From assembly GCA_025345505.1 (NCBI GenBank), contig JANVCC010000076.1, positions 5,691,577 to 5,755,576 on the forward strand: a DNA stretch of 64,000 bases. Reading direction: 5' to 3'. Source of the stretch: Todiramphus chloris collaris. Taxonomy: Eukaryota > Chordata > Aves > Coraciiformes > Alcedinidae. The number at the start of each line of letters is the position of its first letter. The stretch's first letter is position 1. Below are positions 52,587 to 62,937 of this stretch, in pieces. A program made the translations under genes and the position numbers. Below the pieces are notes generated by a model. That model saw nothing but the letters and a program-made list of their open reading frames with translations, was not told where the DNA came from and searched no databases.

Positions 52587-55402
52587 GTAAGTGCAAGCCT
52601 GCTTCTGAGTGATGGCACTGCTTTTTCTTTCAACTCATTGATACTACTTAGAAAGGAAGCATTTGTTAGCCTTTTAGTATCTGAGTCAAATGGTCTTCCC
52701 ATCATTTATGACCCAGATGACTTGAGTTTTTCCCTTTGTAAAGGAGTCTTCTTTGTTTTTTCTTTTTATTTTTTTTGTCTTTGTTAAGGTCCATCTCAGT
52801 CTTGTTTTATAGATAATGCCTCTATGATATTTCAAGCCCTGTTGTAACTTTGAAATGAGATTTAAGCTGTGTGTTTGCTTTGAACAGGTTCTCTGTACTC
52901 AAATGTAACTCCAGTTGGGCAAATACGAAATATAAGTTAAAACTGTGTCATTTTTATTTGCCTGTTTCCTGCCACTGAAGAATATGACTTATTTGTTTAA
53001 GCACATTTAGGTTTTCCTGTTTATACATTTTCTCAAACAACAAAAAACCAAATATAGGGTGATTTAATGAAACAGGTTCTTGGAAGAAGAAGGAGGTTCT
53101 TGAAACCAGACATGCCTGCCAGTGCGCTAGCTTGAGCTGCTGTCCAGCAGCTTGTAAGAAGGTCGCAGCAGAGAGATCTTCTGAAGTTCTGCTTGACTTG
53201 GGCTAAACTGCCTGTGTGTTGCTGCACAGATCTATTTGTTTCTGTAACTCTAGCGGGGATATATCACAGCAATAAGGAAAGGTTATGTTCGATCCAGCAG
53301 CTTTGTTGCTATTATCAGGATCTGGTAAAAGCATGGGTCTGTAGGCGAAAGCTTGCAGCAAATACTTGCTCAGTTTGTTGGAGCACGCTGAGTTTTTCCT
53401 GTTAATGACATTTAAAGGTCAGGAGGAGGACAACAGACACCAGCTTTCAAAGATAACAAAAGGGGTGATCTTTACAGTGATCTATCACTGTCTGCTTCTT
53501 GGAGAACTTGCCTTTCTTGTTTGTGTGCTTTCCCCCTACAGCATCTCTTAAGGTGCCATCTGTTGATAGCCTAGAGAGTCTGGTTTGGGCCCTGGAAGGA
53601 TTGTGGCAGGGAGGAACCACCTTTGCAGGGGAAGTGAGGCTAGAGAATGAAGATTGAAAGGCTAAGGAAATGACTTTGTGTTATGCTTAAACAAGAGGAC
53701 GAGAGAGAGAAGTTTTGACCGCAGTGCTTTAGATGTCCTTGGGTGGCGAACTGACAAGTGGCAACTCAACTGAAAATGCACCAGCTCACGGAGGTGGTTA
53801 TAAACAACATGATTTTCCATGTGGCTTCAACAGGACCTTACAGCTGGTAACATGGTGCTGATCTCCCCATTCCTCTGTGCCTTCTCAGCACGCACTCGGT
53901 ATTTTCTAGCATATCCAAGTGTTCAGTCACAGTTTTGCTTGTGTAGAGAAACAGCGCTGTAGGCCCTAAAGTGACCTGGAAAAGCCACGTGCTTCAAGTG
54001 TGCCGCAGTTTCAAACCAAAGGAGATTTAGCATGTTCCTGCAAAATGTGCTTTTGGGGAGCGGGAGGAATTGGGAGTGTTTTGTTATACATACTGCAGGT
54101 TACATGCGTGGCAGACTTTAAAGTTTTATGTTTGTTTTTATTTTAAAGACTCTTTAAAGGCAGCTCTTACTTTAAAGGATGAAAAATAGGAAGCCAGTTA
54201 GTATTTGGGAACTGTAATCTCCTTTGTTATTTTGGCAGAGAAGCACTTTGAAGCAGACAAGGCATCTAAACAGATTTTTTAAGGTTTTCAATTGGAAAGA
54301 TGCGTTCTGTTTCAGTTGCCTCATTACCAAAAACTGGCGGGAATTCAGAGAAGAGTGCCAAAAGTTATTAAAGGGCAGAGAGATTGATTTATGAGGAGAT
54401 ATTAAAACCTCCTAAATTATGCATCTCTCAGCTAAGGATATATATATCTATCTCATCTCTATATATGCTGTATATGAAGGGTGCAAACTGTTCAAGGAGG
54501 GTTTATGTAGTTTTGTAGGCTGGGCTGTGGCTAAGAGTAGGGGGATGAAATTAGAAAAGAGAAAACTAAGATGAATATCCAGGAAACCTCCTTGACAGTG
54601 AGATGCATTGAAGCTGTGATATAATCTGCTGGAAGTAGTAGTGAAAACTGTGCATCTTGAAGCTTTAAATGAAACTAAACGTAGTATCTTAGAGCATGTT
54701 TACCGCTGGGTTTGTCATGGGTGAGAAGACTGCTGTACCTAAATGGATCTGCTTAAGTACTGTTTTGGTTTTGCTCTGTGTGCAACACTGAGCCTTACGT
54801 GGAAGCATTTTCTGGGTCCTACCGTAATGTGCGTATTAGCCTTTAAAAGAAGTTGAAATTCAAAGACTAAGAAGTTGGGAAATACCAACTCTGCCATTGT
54901 AATGATTCAAAATAGTGAGGAGAATGGGGAAGGTAGAAAAAAACAGAAATAGAAGTAAATAAAGCACTGCCTGGCAGTTCTCAGTCAGGGTCGTTGGATT
55001 ATAATATGAAACTTGAGCTTAGCTGAGTTTGTTGTAATGGGAAGCAACAGGCAGTGTTTATGGCAGGCAGTGCTACCCTCCATATGTCTTCAATGTGAGG
55101 AAATGCTGAGCACTGAACAGTGATCATGGTAGGGGCTCTCATGAAAGCGAACAGAAGGCTTATCACAACTGTGGGTGGACTAAATCTCTGCTAATTGTAA
55201 TGAATCTTGCATGAATTAGAAATTTCAGCTCTTCTCTGTTTAGAGAGACAAGGTTGGTTTGATTGCCAAGTTACTCCCACGTATTCAGCGCATTGACCAA
55301 CTGTTGAGTTGTGACCCATTGCCGTTGCTGATTGCTTAACGCCTATTTCACCGCCTGAGTAAGAGAATTGCTAATGAAAGATCTCCCTTTCTCTTTTCAC
55401 AG
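52587..55402 (+). other. LDLRAD3: LDLRAD3 intron 3 (2816 bp)
   Basis: This intron runs from GTAAGT at 52587 to TTTTCACAG at 55402 and is phase 1. It has no CR1 copy that I can see, unlike the larger introns on either side. A short TA/CT-rich low-complexity patch lies near 54440-54475. Nothing else stands out. Confidence 0.9.
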
Positions 55403-55408
55403 CAGCAA
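55398..55408 (+). promoter_or_regulatory. LDLRAD3: NAGNAG tandem splice acceptor of LDLRAD3 exon 4
   Basis: The intron ends TTTTCACAG and is followed at once by another CAG, giving CAGCAG at 55400-55405. Use of the first AG gives ...C-T-A-N-P-L-L-C. Use of the second gives ...C-T-N-P-L-L-C, one alanine shorter, with the frame kept because the unit is 3 nt and the exon is phase 1. The first AG agrees with the mammalian protein as I recall it. Whether the second is used cannot be told from sequence alone. Confidence 0.8.
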
Positions 55409-55537
55409 ATCCCTTGCTTTGCTCTACTGCCCGATTCCACTGTAAAAATGGTCTTTGCATTGACAAAAGCTTTGTGTGCGACAGTCAAAATAACTGTCAA
55501 GACAACAGTGATGAAGAAAGCTGCGAAAGCCCTCAAG
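55403..55537 (+). CDS. LDLRAD3: LDLRAD3 exon 4: LDLa domain 3
   Basis: This 135-bp exon encodes the third LDLa repeat and the start of the juxtamembrane linker, beginning [14 protein letters not shown] and ending DEESCESPQ. Six cysteines are in register and the acidic DNSDEESC motif is kept. The position that is usually CDG reads CDS here (codon AGT within 55471-55476). The calcium cage may tolerate this because the side chain of that residue is not a usual ligand (inference). The 5' border is phase 1 after CACAG at 55402. A second CAG follows directly, so a tandem acceptor could drop one alanine. The donor GTAGGC at 55538 departs from consensus at position +4, where G replaces A, and at +6. 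It is weaker than the GTAAGT donors of exons 2 and 3. The next exons should encode the linker, transmembrane helix and a PPxY-type cytoplasmic tail. I did not find them before the window end. Confidence 0.95.
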
Positions 55538-57273
55538 GTAGGCACAGGGGTTTTATTCTCTTCTGCAGCATTTTACCAGCTTAAATTAACGCGGAACAGG
55601 CTCAGTAGAAAATACAAGTTGCCTTGCTCTGTGTTGGCTAGACCTGTGGTTTCCTAATTCTGCAGATAATGAGTGGCATGTGCAAAGGGTGTGTGTACGT
55701 AGATTTCATGGCCAGTGCTCGGAAGACTGGTATCTTTTTCAGATTAGTACAAATGCACGTTTGCAGGAAGCACTTATAATCTGTGATCCAGTGCTCACTG
55801 AAGTTTCTGGGAATCCACTTGGTAACTTCTGTGAGAGAGGGATTGGACCCAGGGAGATTGATAATAAAACTTGAAGTAGTTCAGCAGTCTGTCTATTTAT
55901 CAGATGAGTAAATCTGCATAGGTTCAAACCTTTAGATCCTCATTGCTCATCTGCTTTCTGAAAGGCATGTTTCATTGCAGGACAAGTCTGTGGTGAAAGA
56001 TTCCTACCCTTCTTTGTTGCTGTATTTAGAGAAAAAGATGAAGACAGGGAAGAAAATGTTTATATGAAAATTGTTGTGTGTTGAAGTTTCGTGAGAATCT
56101 CAAAACACGATCTGAATTTTTAATTTTTAACATATAAGTTGCTCCTCAGTTTTGTTTTCTGTAACTTAACACCATGGTATTTTATAAAATGTGAAGTACA
56201 TATGAATGACTTGTGGTTAACAAATGATGTGTATTGGGCATCAGTTGGTAAAGATTTTAATACCTGAGTTACTGCTGAGAGATCAGAGCAGGCAAAAATT
56301 GGGAGAGGTGGAGATATGGATGGGTGTTTGCAGGGGAGAAGCCATGTGCTTGGGTCTGTAGGAAGCAGGACACACAAAGAGAGAGAAAGCAGGGTATGAA
56401 GAAGAAATTAGAAAAATTGAAGGAGAATGACTTTAAGATCTAGCTGCACTGAGGATTTAGTCCTTAGTGGAAGAAGAAATAATTCTGAGCTTAATGTGAT
56501 GATAAACACTCTTGACAGCTCACAGGGGGAGAGGGAAAACATGCAACAGCAATGCCAACAAACCAGGGTTTATAGCAATGGCATGTGACAATCTCTTCCA
56601 TGCCATTCTTCTGCCTAACCTATGAGCTCCTTCCTTTGGCTGCGTATGTAAAGGCTGAAGGGGTCATCCTGGTAACTCGCCTGCTTGCTGGGCTACATCA
56701 CAGCCTGGGAGCACAGTGCTGCTCGGATCAGAGCCTCAGAGAGCGGGTCTGGCCTGCCCCTGCCCTCTGTCTGGGGTGGGGAAGGGGCTGGTGAGGGTCT
56801 GGCACGTGTGTGTTGCTGCTGCTGCAGCGCTGCTGCCCCTGTGCTGAGGCCGGAATTGTTTTCACCGCATGCCTAAGGCAGCCTAATGAGATTAATGCGG
56901 GTGGTAAGGTTTCTTGTTGGGTTTCTTTTTATTTTTTTCTTTTGGCTTCTGAAGCTTAAAGCAGCAGTGTTCTTTTTCCAAGGTTGGGATGACTGCTTCC
57001 TCTGCAGATTAATTGGCTGGATTGCCTCCAGGTTGTTTGTTGTCATGACAATCTGCTTTTGGAAGTGACTGTCAGGCTCAGGAGAAAAAAGAGCTGTATT
57101 TCATGAAGCCATTACTTTTGTCTTTATCTTTGGTCCTTCTGGAAAAGTCAGATTAGTTAGGGGGTTAAGCAAAGTGATTTTGTCTGATTCTATGCGTGAA
57201 GGAGCCCCAAACAAAGAAGTAGGAGATCTCTCTCATTAGGACCGAAGCAGTATTGGTTTGTGGGCTCTTTAGG

Positions 57274-57290
57274 TATTTATTTATTTATTT
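57274..57290. repeat. (TTTA)n microsatellite
   Basis: About four ATTT units in intron 4, followed by GTTTTCTTTTATTAAATAAA. Confidence 0.8.
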
Positions 57291-59165
57291 GTTTTCTTTT
57301 ATTAAATAAAAGTCTTAAATACAGGGCTGGGAATGACGAGGTCCCAAAGTGAAATGCTGGCTGTGGGGAGTGTGTGTGATTGCCTTTGCCCTTTGGGAGC
57401 TCAGAGCCTTCCTGAATTGCTATTTTGGCATCTGTAAGTGGACAATGCTCGTGTACCTGTCTTTCAAAGAGAGGATTAAAGAGTATACTGTGCTCAACTT
57501 CCCATCGGAATGTAAATGATGGTTCCCTCTGGAGTTTGCAGCTATGGGTATGTGTGTCCTGGCTTTCAAACACACCCAACTATGTTGGGGTAATTGAGAA
57601 TTAGAGGCTACTGTGGACAGTCTTTCATTTCTGACAATTCTTTCTACAGCAGATCTAATTACTGTAACTACAATGAGTTTCATGTTAACACAGTATCCAA
57701 GAATCCTGGTCGTTAACTAGAGCTCAAGTGCTCTGGGTACTTAGGGATAGAGCAAAGTAAATCTGTAGGGTAGTATAAAATCAAGATAGAGGGTTTTATT
57801 CCTACTAGCTATGTTATCATGTCGAATGTGGAAGCTTCAAGTATTCGAGTGTAGTCTGACATACAAGATTGCCCTTGTGTGCTATTTTTCTATCTAAAAA
57901 TGTGTTGATTTAGAAATCACTTCTGAACCACTGTACGATAGTGTCATTATCTCCACTTAACAGATGGGGAAGAGGGGGCATAGATCGGCTAAATGAAATG
58001 CTCCTGGAGTGACATCCTGGCTGGAAGGAGTGGAACTTCATCTGTGCTTGTCTGCTTCAGGGGGATGTTGAGAGATTTAATCAATGTTTGCAAACTGTTT
58101 TGAGATACTATGATAACATGTAGAATGGAAGTGTGAATTATTAATTGGTACTTCGCTCTCCTCCTGCTCTTGGGTATACTGACAAGCTTTTTAAATTAAC
58201 ACCTCTTCCTACTCCTCCGTGAACTTCAAAGGCCTCCCTTATCTTGCTGTCATTAGTGGAAAGCTCCAGCAGCATATCAGTTTAGTTTGTGTCAGATACT
58301 CCTCCATGCATAAAGATCCTTTCAATCAAGAAGGGCTAGGAAAACGGGAATGTGACCCCCTACTGAAAAACATTGACCTGGCATTGACATGGAACACTTC
58401 AAAATGTGCTGTCCTCCATGAATAATAGCTTTTCTAGCATGCTGCAATTTGAGATGAGCCTGAAAGCCTGGATTTATAAAGAGTGACGTCAGTCACTGCA
58501 GGGGCAGATTCATTTGAAGGGAGGGACATAGAGGCCCCAGTATTTAGTTGTGAAAATAGGAGGAGGATGAAATATTTGAGAACAAGTTTCCACCCTCCTT
58601 TCTCCTTACCACTTAAAACTAACTGGTGTTGCACATCTTACAGAGGTTTGTAATGGGGAAAGTTGTCAGTTTAAAAACTTCAACTGTGACAATTTAGCAG
58701 CACGTCAAACAATTCTGCTCTAATTGCTGACACTAATTATTGTAGCTCTTGTAGCTGCCACGGTACGCTTCAGAGTGGTTCCTTTAATCCCACCCCAGCT
58801 ATACTTTGGTCGTCTCCAGTTTCCAGAATTGAAGTAGTATGGCCAGACATTTCCCTTGGTCTGCAATGTGGTGTATTCATTAAACCATGTGCCTGAGTTT
58901 TGGGGTTGGCTGGAGGATATAATTTCTTGGATTGTCCACAAGATTTGCGTATATGAATTGGGGTTATTCCAGTTTTAACAACATTTGCAGCAATTGGAGA
59001 TTTCTGCTCCTATTCTGTACTTAATGGATCTTAATCTGGGACAGTTCCTCTCCCCCCTACACGTTTTTTCCCCCTCTTAAACCTTTAAGATCTCTCCCTA
59101 TGCCTCAAATTAGCTGGAGGTGCTAATCATTCACAGCAGCTACTCTGGGCATACTCCTCGGGCAC

Positions 59166-59202
59166 GCCTGTCGGTGCGGGGATTTCCTGCTCTGCGACAG
59201 GC
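59166..59202. repeat. 8-bp perfect inverted repeat with 21-nt spacer in a CpG-bearing patch
   Basis: GCCTGTCG at 59166-59173 is mirrored by CGACAGGC at 59195-59202. The surrounding 60 bases hold several CpG dinucleotides, unlike the AT-rich neighbourhood. It could form a small hairpin or be a bipartite protein site. No function can be assigned. Confidence 0.6.
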
Positions 59203-60911
59203 ATCCGCTCGATTGGAAGGGAATTCCTCCTCCATAATATTTTTCAACAACCGTGTAAATCTGTTCAGCTCCAGGACTGCATTTAATTTATTCTTTTAAT
59301 TGCTTTTAATCTAAATGTGTCTTCACAGTGCTTCTTCCCTTAGTCTTTCCTCCATTTTCTACTTCTAGTCTAAAAAACTTTAACACCAACACAAGTGTAC
59401 TGGATATTTTAATTCAAACTCATTTTCCTTTCATGTCCCTTCTTTTCTTTCCTTCTAATTTTCCTAAATACCTCTATTAGCTTTGACTCCGTTGCCTAGG
59501 AAAGGGGGTTTTACTGCTGCCAGTCTATATTCATTCTGACTGGTGCTGTAGAGAGCGGTTCTTGGCTTCAGTAATGTTCCTACAGTGTGAGCTCTGCAGT
59601 TGTTAGTAAACAGCACCAAGCTATAAACCAAATGTTTTGGAACTGTCCTAAAGCTGATTCCTGCCCTATGTTTCTGGAGTGTGTTTGGTAACGTCTGCTG
59701 TTGCACGTGTGGATACCTCTTTTTTTTTTTTTAATATTGGAATTTGCATTAGGCTTTTGATTGACCCAAATATTCTCAAAGAGATGTAGAAGCATCTACA
59801 ATTGTCAGAAGTCTCTGTTCGTTCCTCTGTGGCATGTATAAATTGCTTGTATAAAAATTGGCGGTGTATTAAAAAATTAAACCTGACCCTCTGTCAAACA
59901 AGTGGAAAACAGTTAAAGAGGTTGTCTTACTAAAGTTGTTTTTTATGTGATAATATAAACTCTGTAATGATCATTTCTGTGAAGTTTAGGTGTAGGTGAG
60001 CCAAAGTTGGAAGGGGGTGGGCTGCAATGGTAAACGCTATGGCCCATTGCTGGTGTTTGCACAGTTGAGTTGCAATGTGAAGTGGGTTTTAGAATTGACA
60101 GCTTAGTGGAACAGACATGCTCTAAATTTCAATGAAATACCACAAAACCTAATTTTTCTTTTTAAACACAAATAGCTCCCAGAACATCCTACTCCGTAGG
60201 AAGATTGTAACGAGCCCTTTGCATGTGGCAAACTGAAATTCCGAAATCCCAAATGCTGCGGTATTGCTTGGACATCCCCGAGCTTTGTAGTCTGATCCTG
60301 GCCGCATAAGTTTCCTTTTATTGGGTCTCTCTCTGACTCATTATTGACTCAGTCTGTAAACTGAAGCTCAACTCGCAATTATTGTGCATCAGCTTCCTCC
60401 ATATTCAGCCTGCAGCAGGAATTTAATACTTGGAGGCAGACTAAATAGAAGCAGAAACTTAAGAAAGGATACAAATAAAATGTCACTGAATGTTTTATTA
60501 AATGAAAGCTTTGCCCGAGTGTATTTAGCTCTCTAATATCCCTGTTTTATAACGCTTTCTGGATGGAAATGTTTTTGTCAGCTGTGAATTCCTTCTTTCC
60601 TCTGTTCCTCCATTCCCTGATTAAGTCCAGGCTTCTTCCTCTTCTTTCCCTTTTTCTCCCCTCATAAGATAATTTATTTGAGAGGGTTCTTGTCAGTAAA
60701 AGAAAAAATCAAATGATTTGCATGGAGACTAAACAGTAAGGTGAACTACAGTAGGCAGATGTTCTTATTACTTGGTATTGATATTTCAGATAACCTGTAA
60801 GTTCATCTGTGCACATATTTTAGCAGCATATGGACTCCATGGTCCTCACAGGCCAGCCTGTCATTTGGAAAATTGATTACTGATAACTTCACTAGAACAC
60901 CTGATAATTAT

Positions 60912-60998
60912 AGAATCATAGAATTGTTTCAGTTGGAAAAGACCATTAAGATCATTGAGTTGAACCATTAACATTAACCATTAACAGGGCTTAACCAC
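60912..60998 (-). mobile_element. CR1 3'-end stub, first of two in tandem
   Basis: TAGAATCATAGAATTGTTTC followed by AGTTGGAAAAGACCATTAAG is a reverse-complement CR1 3' end with its ATTCTATGATTCTA tail at 60912-60925. It stops after about 87 bases, where a second independent CR1 3' end begins (AGGATCACAGAACTGTCACG). The stub also contains a small internal repeat, CCATTAACATTAACCATTAA. Confidence 0.85.
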
Positions 60999-60999
60999 A

Positions 61000-61862
61000 G
61001 GATCACAGAACTGTCACGGTTGGAAAAGACCTCTAAGATCACCACATCCAACAAAACAAACAAAACAACAAACCAAAACCCACAAAAAAAGCACCCCACC
61101 ATCCCACTAAAGCATGTCCTGAAGTGCCTCATCTACATGTTTTTTTTAATATTTATTTTTTTAATATTCCAGGGATGGTGACCCTACCACTCTGGGCAGC
61201 CTGTTTCAGTAACTTCAGTGACTTCTTTTTCAGTAAATAAATTCTTCCTCCTATCTACTGTAAACCTCCCCTGCTGCAACTTTAGGCCATTTTCACTAGT
61301 CCTATTGGTACTTACTTGAGAGAAGAGGTTGCACCTACCTCACTACAACCTCCTTTCAGAGGGTTATAGAGAGTGATAAGGTCTCCCCTCAGCCTCCTCC
61401 AAACTAAACATCCCAATTTCCTCAGCCTCTCCTCATAGGACTTGTTCTCCAGACTCTTCACCAGCTTGGCTGCCCTTCTCTGGACTTGCTCCAGCAACTC
61501 AATGTCTGTCTTGTAGTGGGTGAGGAGCCCAGAAGTGAACACCGTACTTGAGGTGTGGCCTCACTGGTGCTGAGTACAGGGGCATGATCCCTGTCCTCAT
61601 CCTGCTGGCCCCACTAGTGCTGATACAAACCAGGATGATGTTGGCCTTCTTGTCCACACTGCTGGCTCATATTCAGCCAGGTGTTGACCAGAACCCCCAG
61701 GTCCTTTTCCGATGGGCAGTTTCCAGACACTCTTCTCCAAGCCTGTAGCGTTGCAGGGGGTTATTGTGACCAAACTGCAGGGCCTGGCACTTGGCCTAGT
61801 TAAATCTCAGCCCATGGACCCAGCCTGTAACACAGGCATTACTGTAGATGGTCCTAGACTCA
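61000..61862 (-). mobile_element. CR1 3' portion, about 0.86 kb
   Basis: Read on the minus strand, this copy encodes the C-terminal ORF2 signature [20 protein letters not shown] near 61490-61430, then [10 protein letters not shown] and [17 protein letters not shown], and ends in the CR1 3' UTR near 61000. Upstream it includes text equivalent to KCQALQFGHNNPLQRYRLGE. A/C-rich sequence (61050-61095) and a T-rich patch (61140-61170) interrupt the 3' UTR. It is 5'-truncated, and frames are broken. Confidence 0.92.
61050..61095. repeat. A/C-rich insertion inside a CR1 3' UTR
   Basis: CAACAAAACAAACAAAACAA and following AAACC/ACAAA units interrupt the expected minus-strand CR1 sequence between the 3' terminus and the CACCCCACCATCCC part. 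Confidence 0.75.
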
Positions 61863-62317
61863 TTCAGAAGCATGGCAACTTCTGAATGGGACTGAATGGG
61901 GAATTCTTACTGAAGTGTGTACAGAGACTTTGCAGTTGAAGTACTGTAAAATAGATGGGGGAGTCTGAGGAAGAGTCCAAGCAGCTGGTACAAGTGGATA
62001 AGTTGCTGCTTCTTGTAGCTCCCTCAGCTTGCAACGATGCCAGGGTTTTAGGAGTCAGCATCACCCACTGTTAATCAGGCTCCAAGAAGCCTCCGCACTA
62101 GTCGCAGTCATGGTGAGAAAACAGTGCTGTGTGTGCTCGAATGGTGCTGCTGCTGCTTGCAGCTCGTCAGGCAGCGTGCTGGGCCTCTACTGGCTCACAA
62201 GGTAAGCTCACTAGTCAGTGTGACCAGCTCCTGTGTGTCAAACTGCACAGACTAGGGGAATACTCAGTCTGGGGCAGAGAGCTAGCTGCTCTGCAGAACA
62301 CAGCCAGCAGCACGCAC

Positions 62318-62392
62318 TGGGGAAAAAAAACCCCAAAAACCAACCAAAACAAAATAACAACAACAAAACCAAAAAAACCCATAAAAAACTGA
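62318..62392. repeat. A/C-rich insertion inside CR1 ORF1
   Basis: GGGGAAAAAAAACCCCAAAA followed by AACC/AACAA units occupies the place where the CR1 esterase nucleophile block would be expected. It contains almost no T. It separates the possible N-terminal ORF1 part from the recognisable esterase region. Confidence 0.75.
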
Positions 62393-62410
62393 GGGAGAGG
62401 TGTCTGCTGC

Positions 62411-62832
62411 TTGCCTGGGGCCCGGGTTAGGGACATCTGTAGGAGGCTTCCTAGTCTGGTGCAGCCATCAGACTATTACCCACTACTGGTTATTCAGGCT
62501 GGGAGTGATGTGGTGATGGATAGGAGTATAAAAACAATTAAAAAAAACTTCAGGGCTTTGGGGAGATTACTTGAGGGCTCGGGAGCACAAGTGGTTTTTC
62601 CTGAATCCCTCCAGTGACAGGTAGAGATACTGAAGGAAGGAAAAAATTCCATGTGATTAACACATGGCTTAGAGGTTGGTGCTGCCAACAGAACTTTGGG
62701 GTTTTTGACCACAGGGAAGTTTTCTCGGCACGGGGTCTAGCGGCAACAGATGGAGTTCATCTGTCCCATAAAGGGAAAAGAATCCTTGCACATGAGTTGG
62801 CTGGGCTTGTTGACAAGGCTTTAAACTAGCTA
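62411..62832 (+). pseudogene. CR1 ORF1 C-terminal esterase (SGNH-like) domain, frameshifted
   Basis: CR1 ORF1 proteins are known to carry a C-terminal esterase of the SGNH/GDSL type. Here the first part reads LPGARVRDICRRLPSLVQPS then YPLLVIQAGSDV, and GAQVVF near 62595. After a frame change near 62615 the second part reads INTWLRGWCCQQNFGVFDHR. It ends in ATDGVHLSHKGKRI and ELAGLVDKALN before a stop at 62827-62829. The Asp-x-x-His pair of the catalytic triad (DGVH, Asp codon 62749-62751, His codon 62758-62760) is kept. The usual GTND box is degraded to GSDV. The GDS nucleophile block is not visible, and an A/C-rich stretch sits where it would be. No active protein is expected. Confidence 0.82.
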
Positions 62833-62937
62833 TGATGGGGGACAGGTGAGAATCCTGGGTGTAGTAGCCCAACACTTGAGGAGCGGGGTGTTGGTGTTTT
62901 AGATAACCAGAGGGTCTACCCCCCTTCAAGGCTGAAA

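Noticed and set aside
56680-56880. GC-richer patch considered as a CpG-island promoter
   Set aside because: It is rich in G and C, but CpG dinucleotides are few. It is mostly CTG/GGG-type sequence, so composition alone does not support a promoter.
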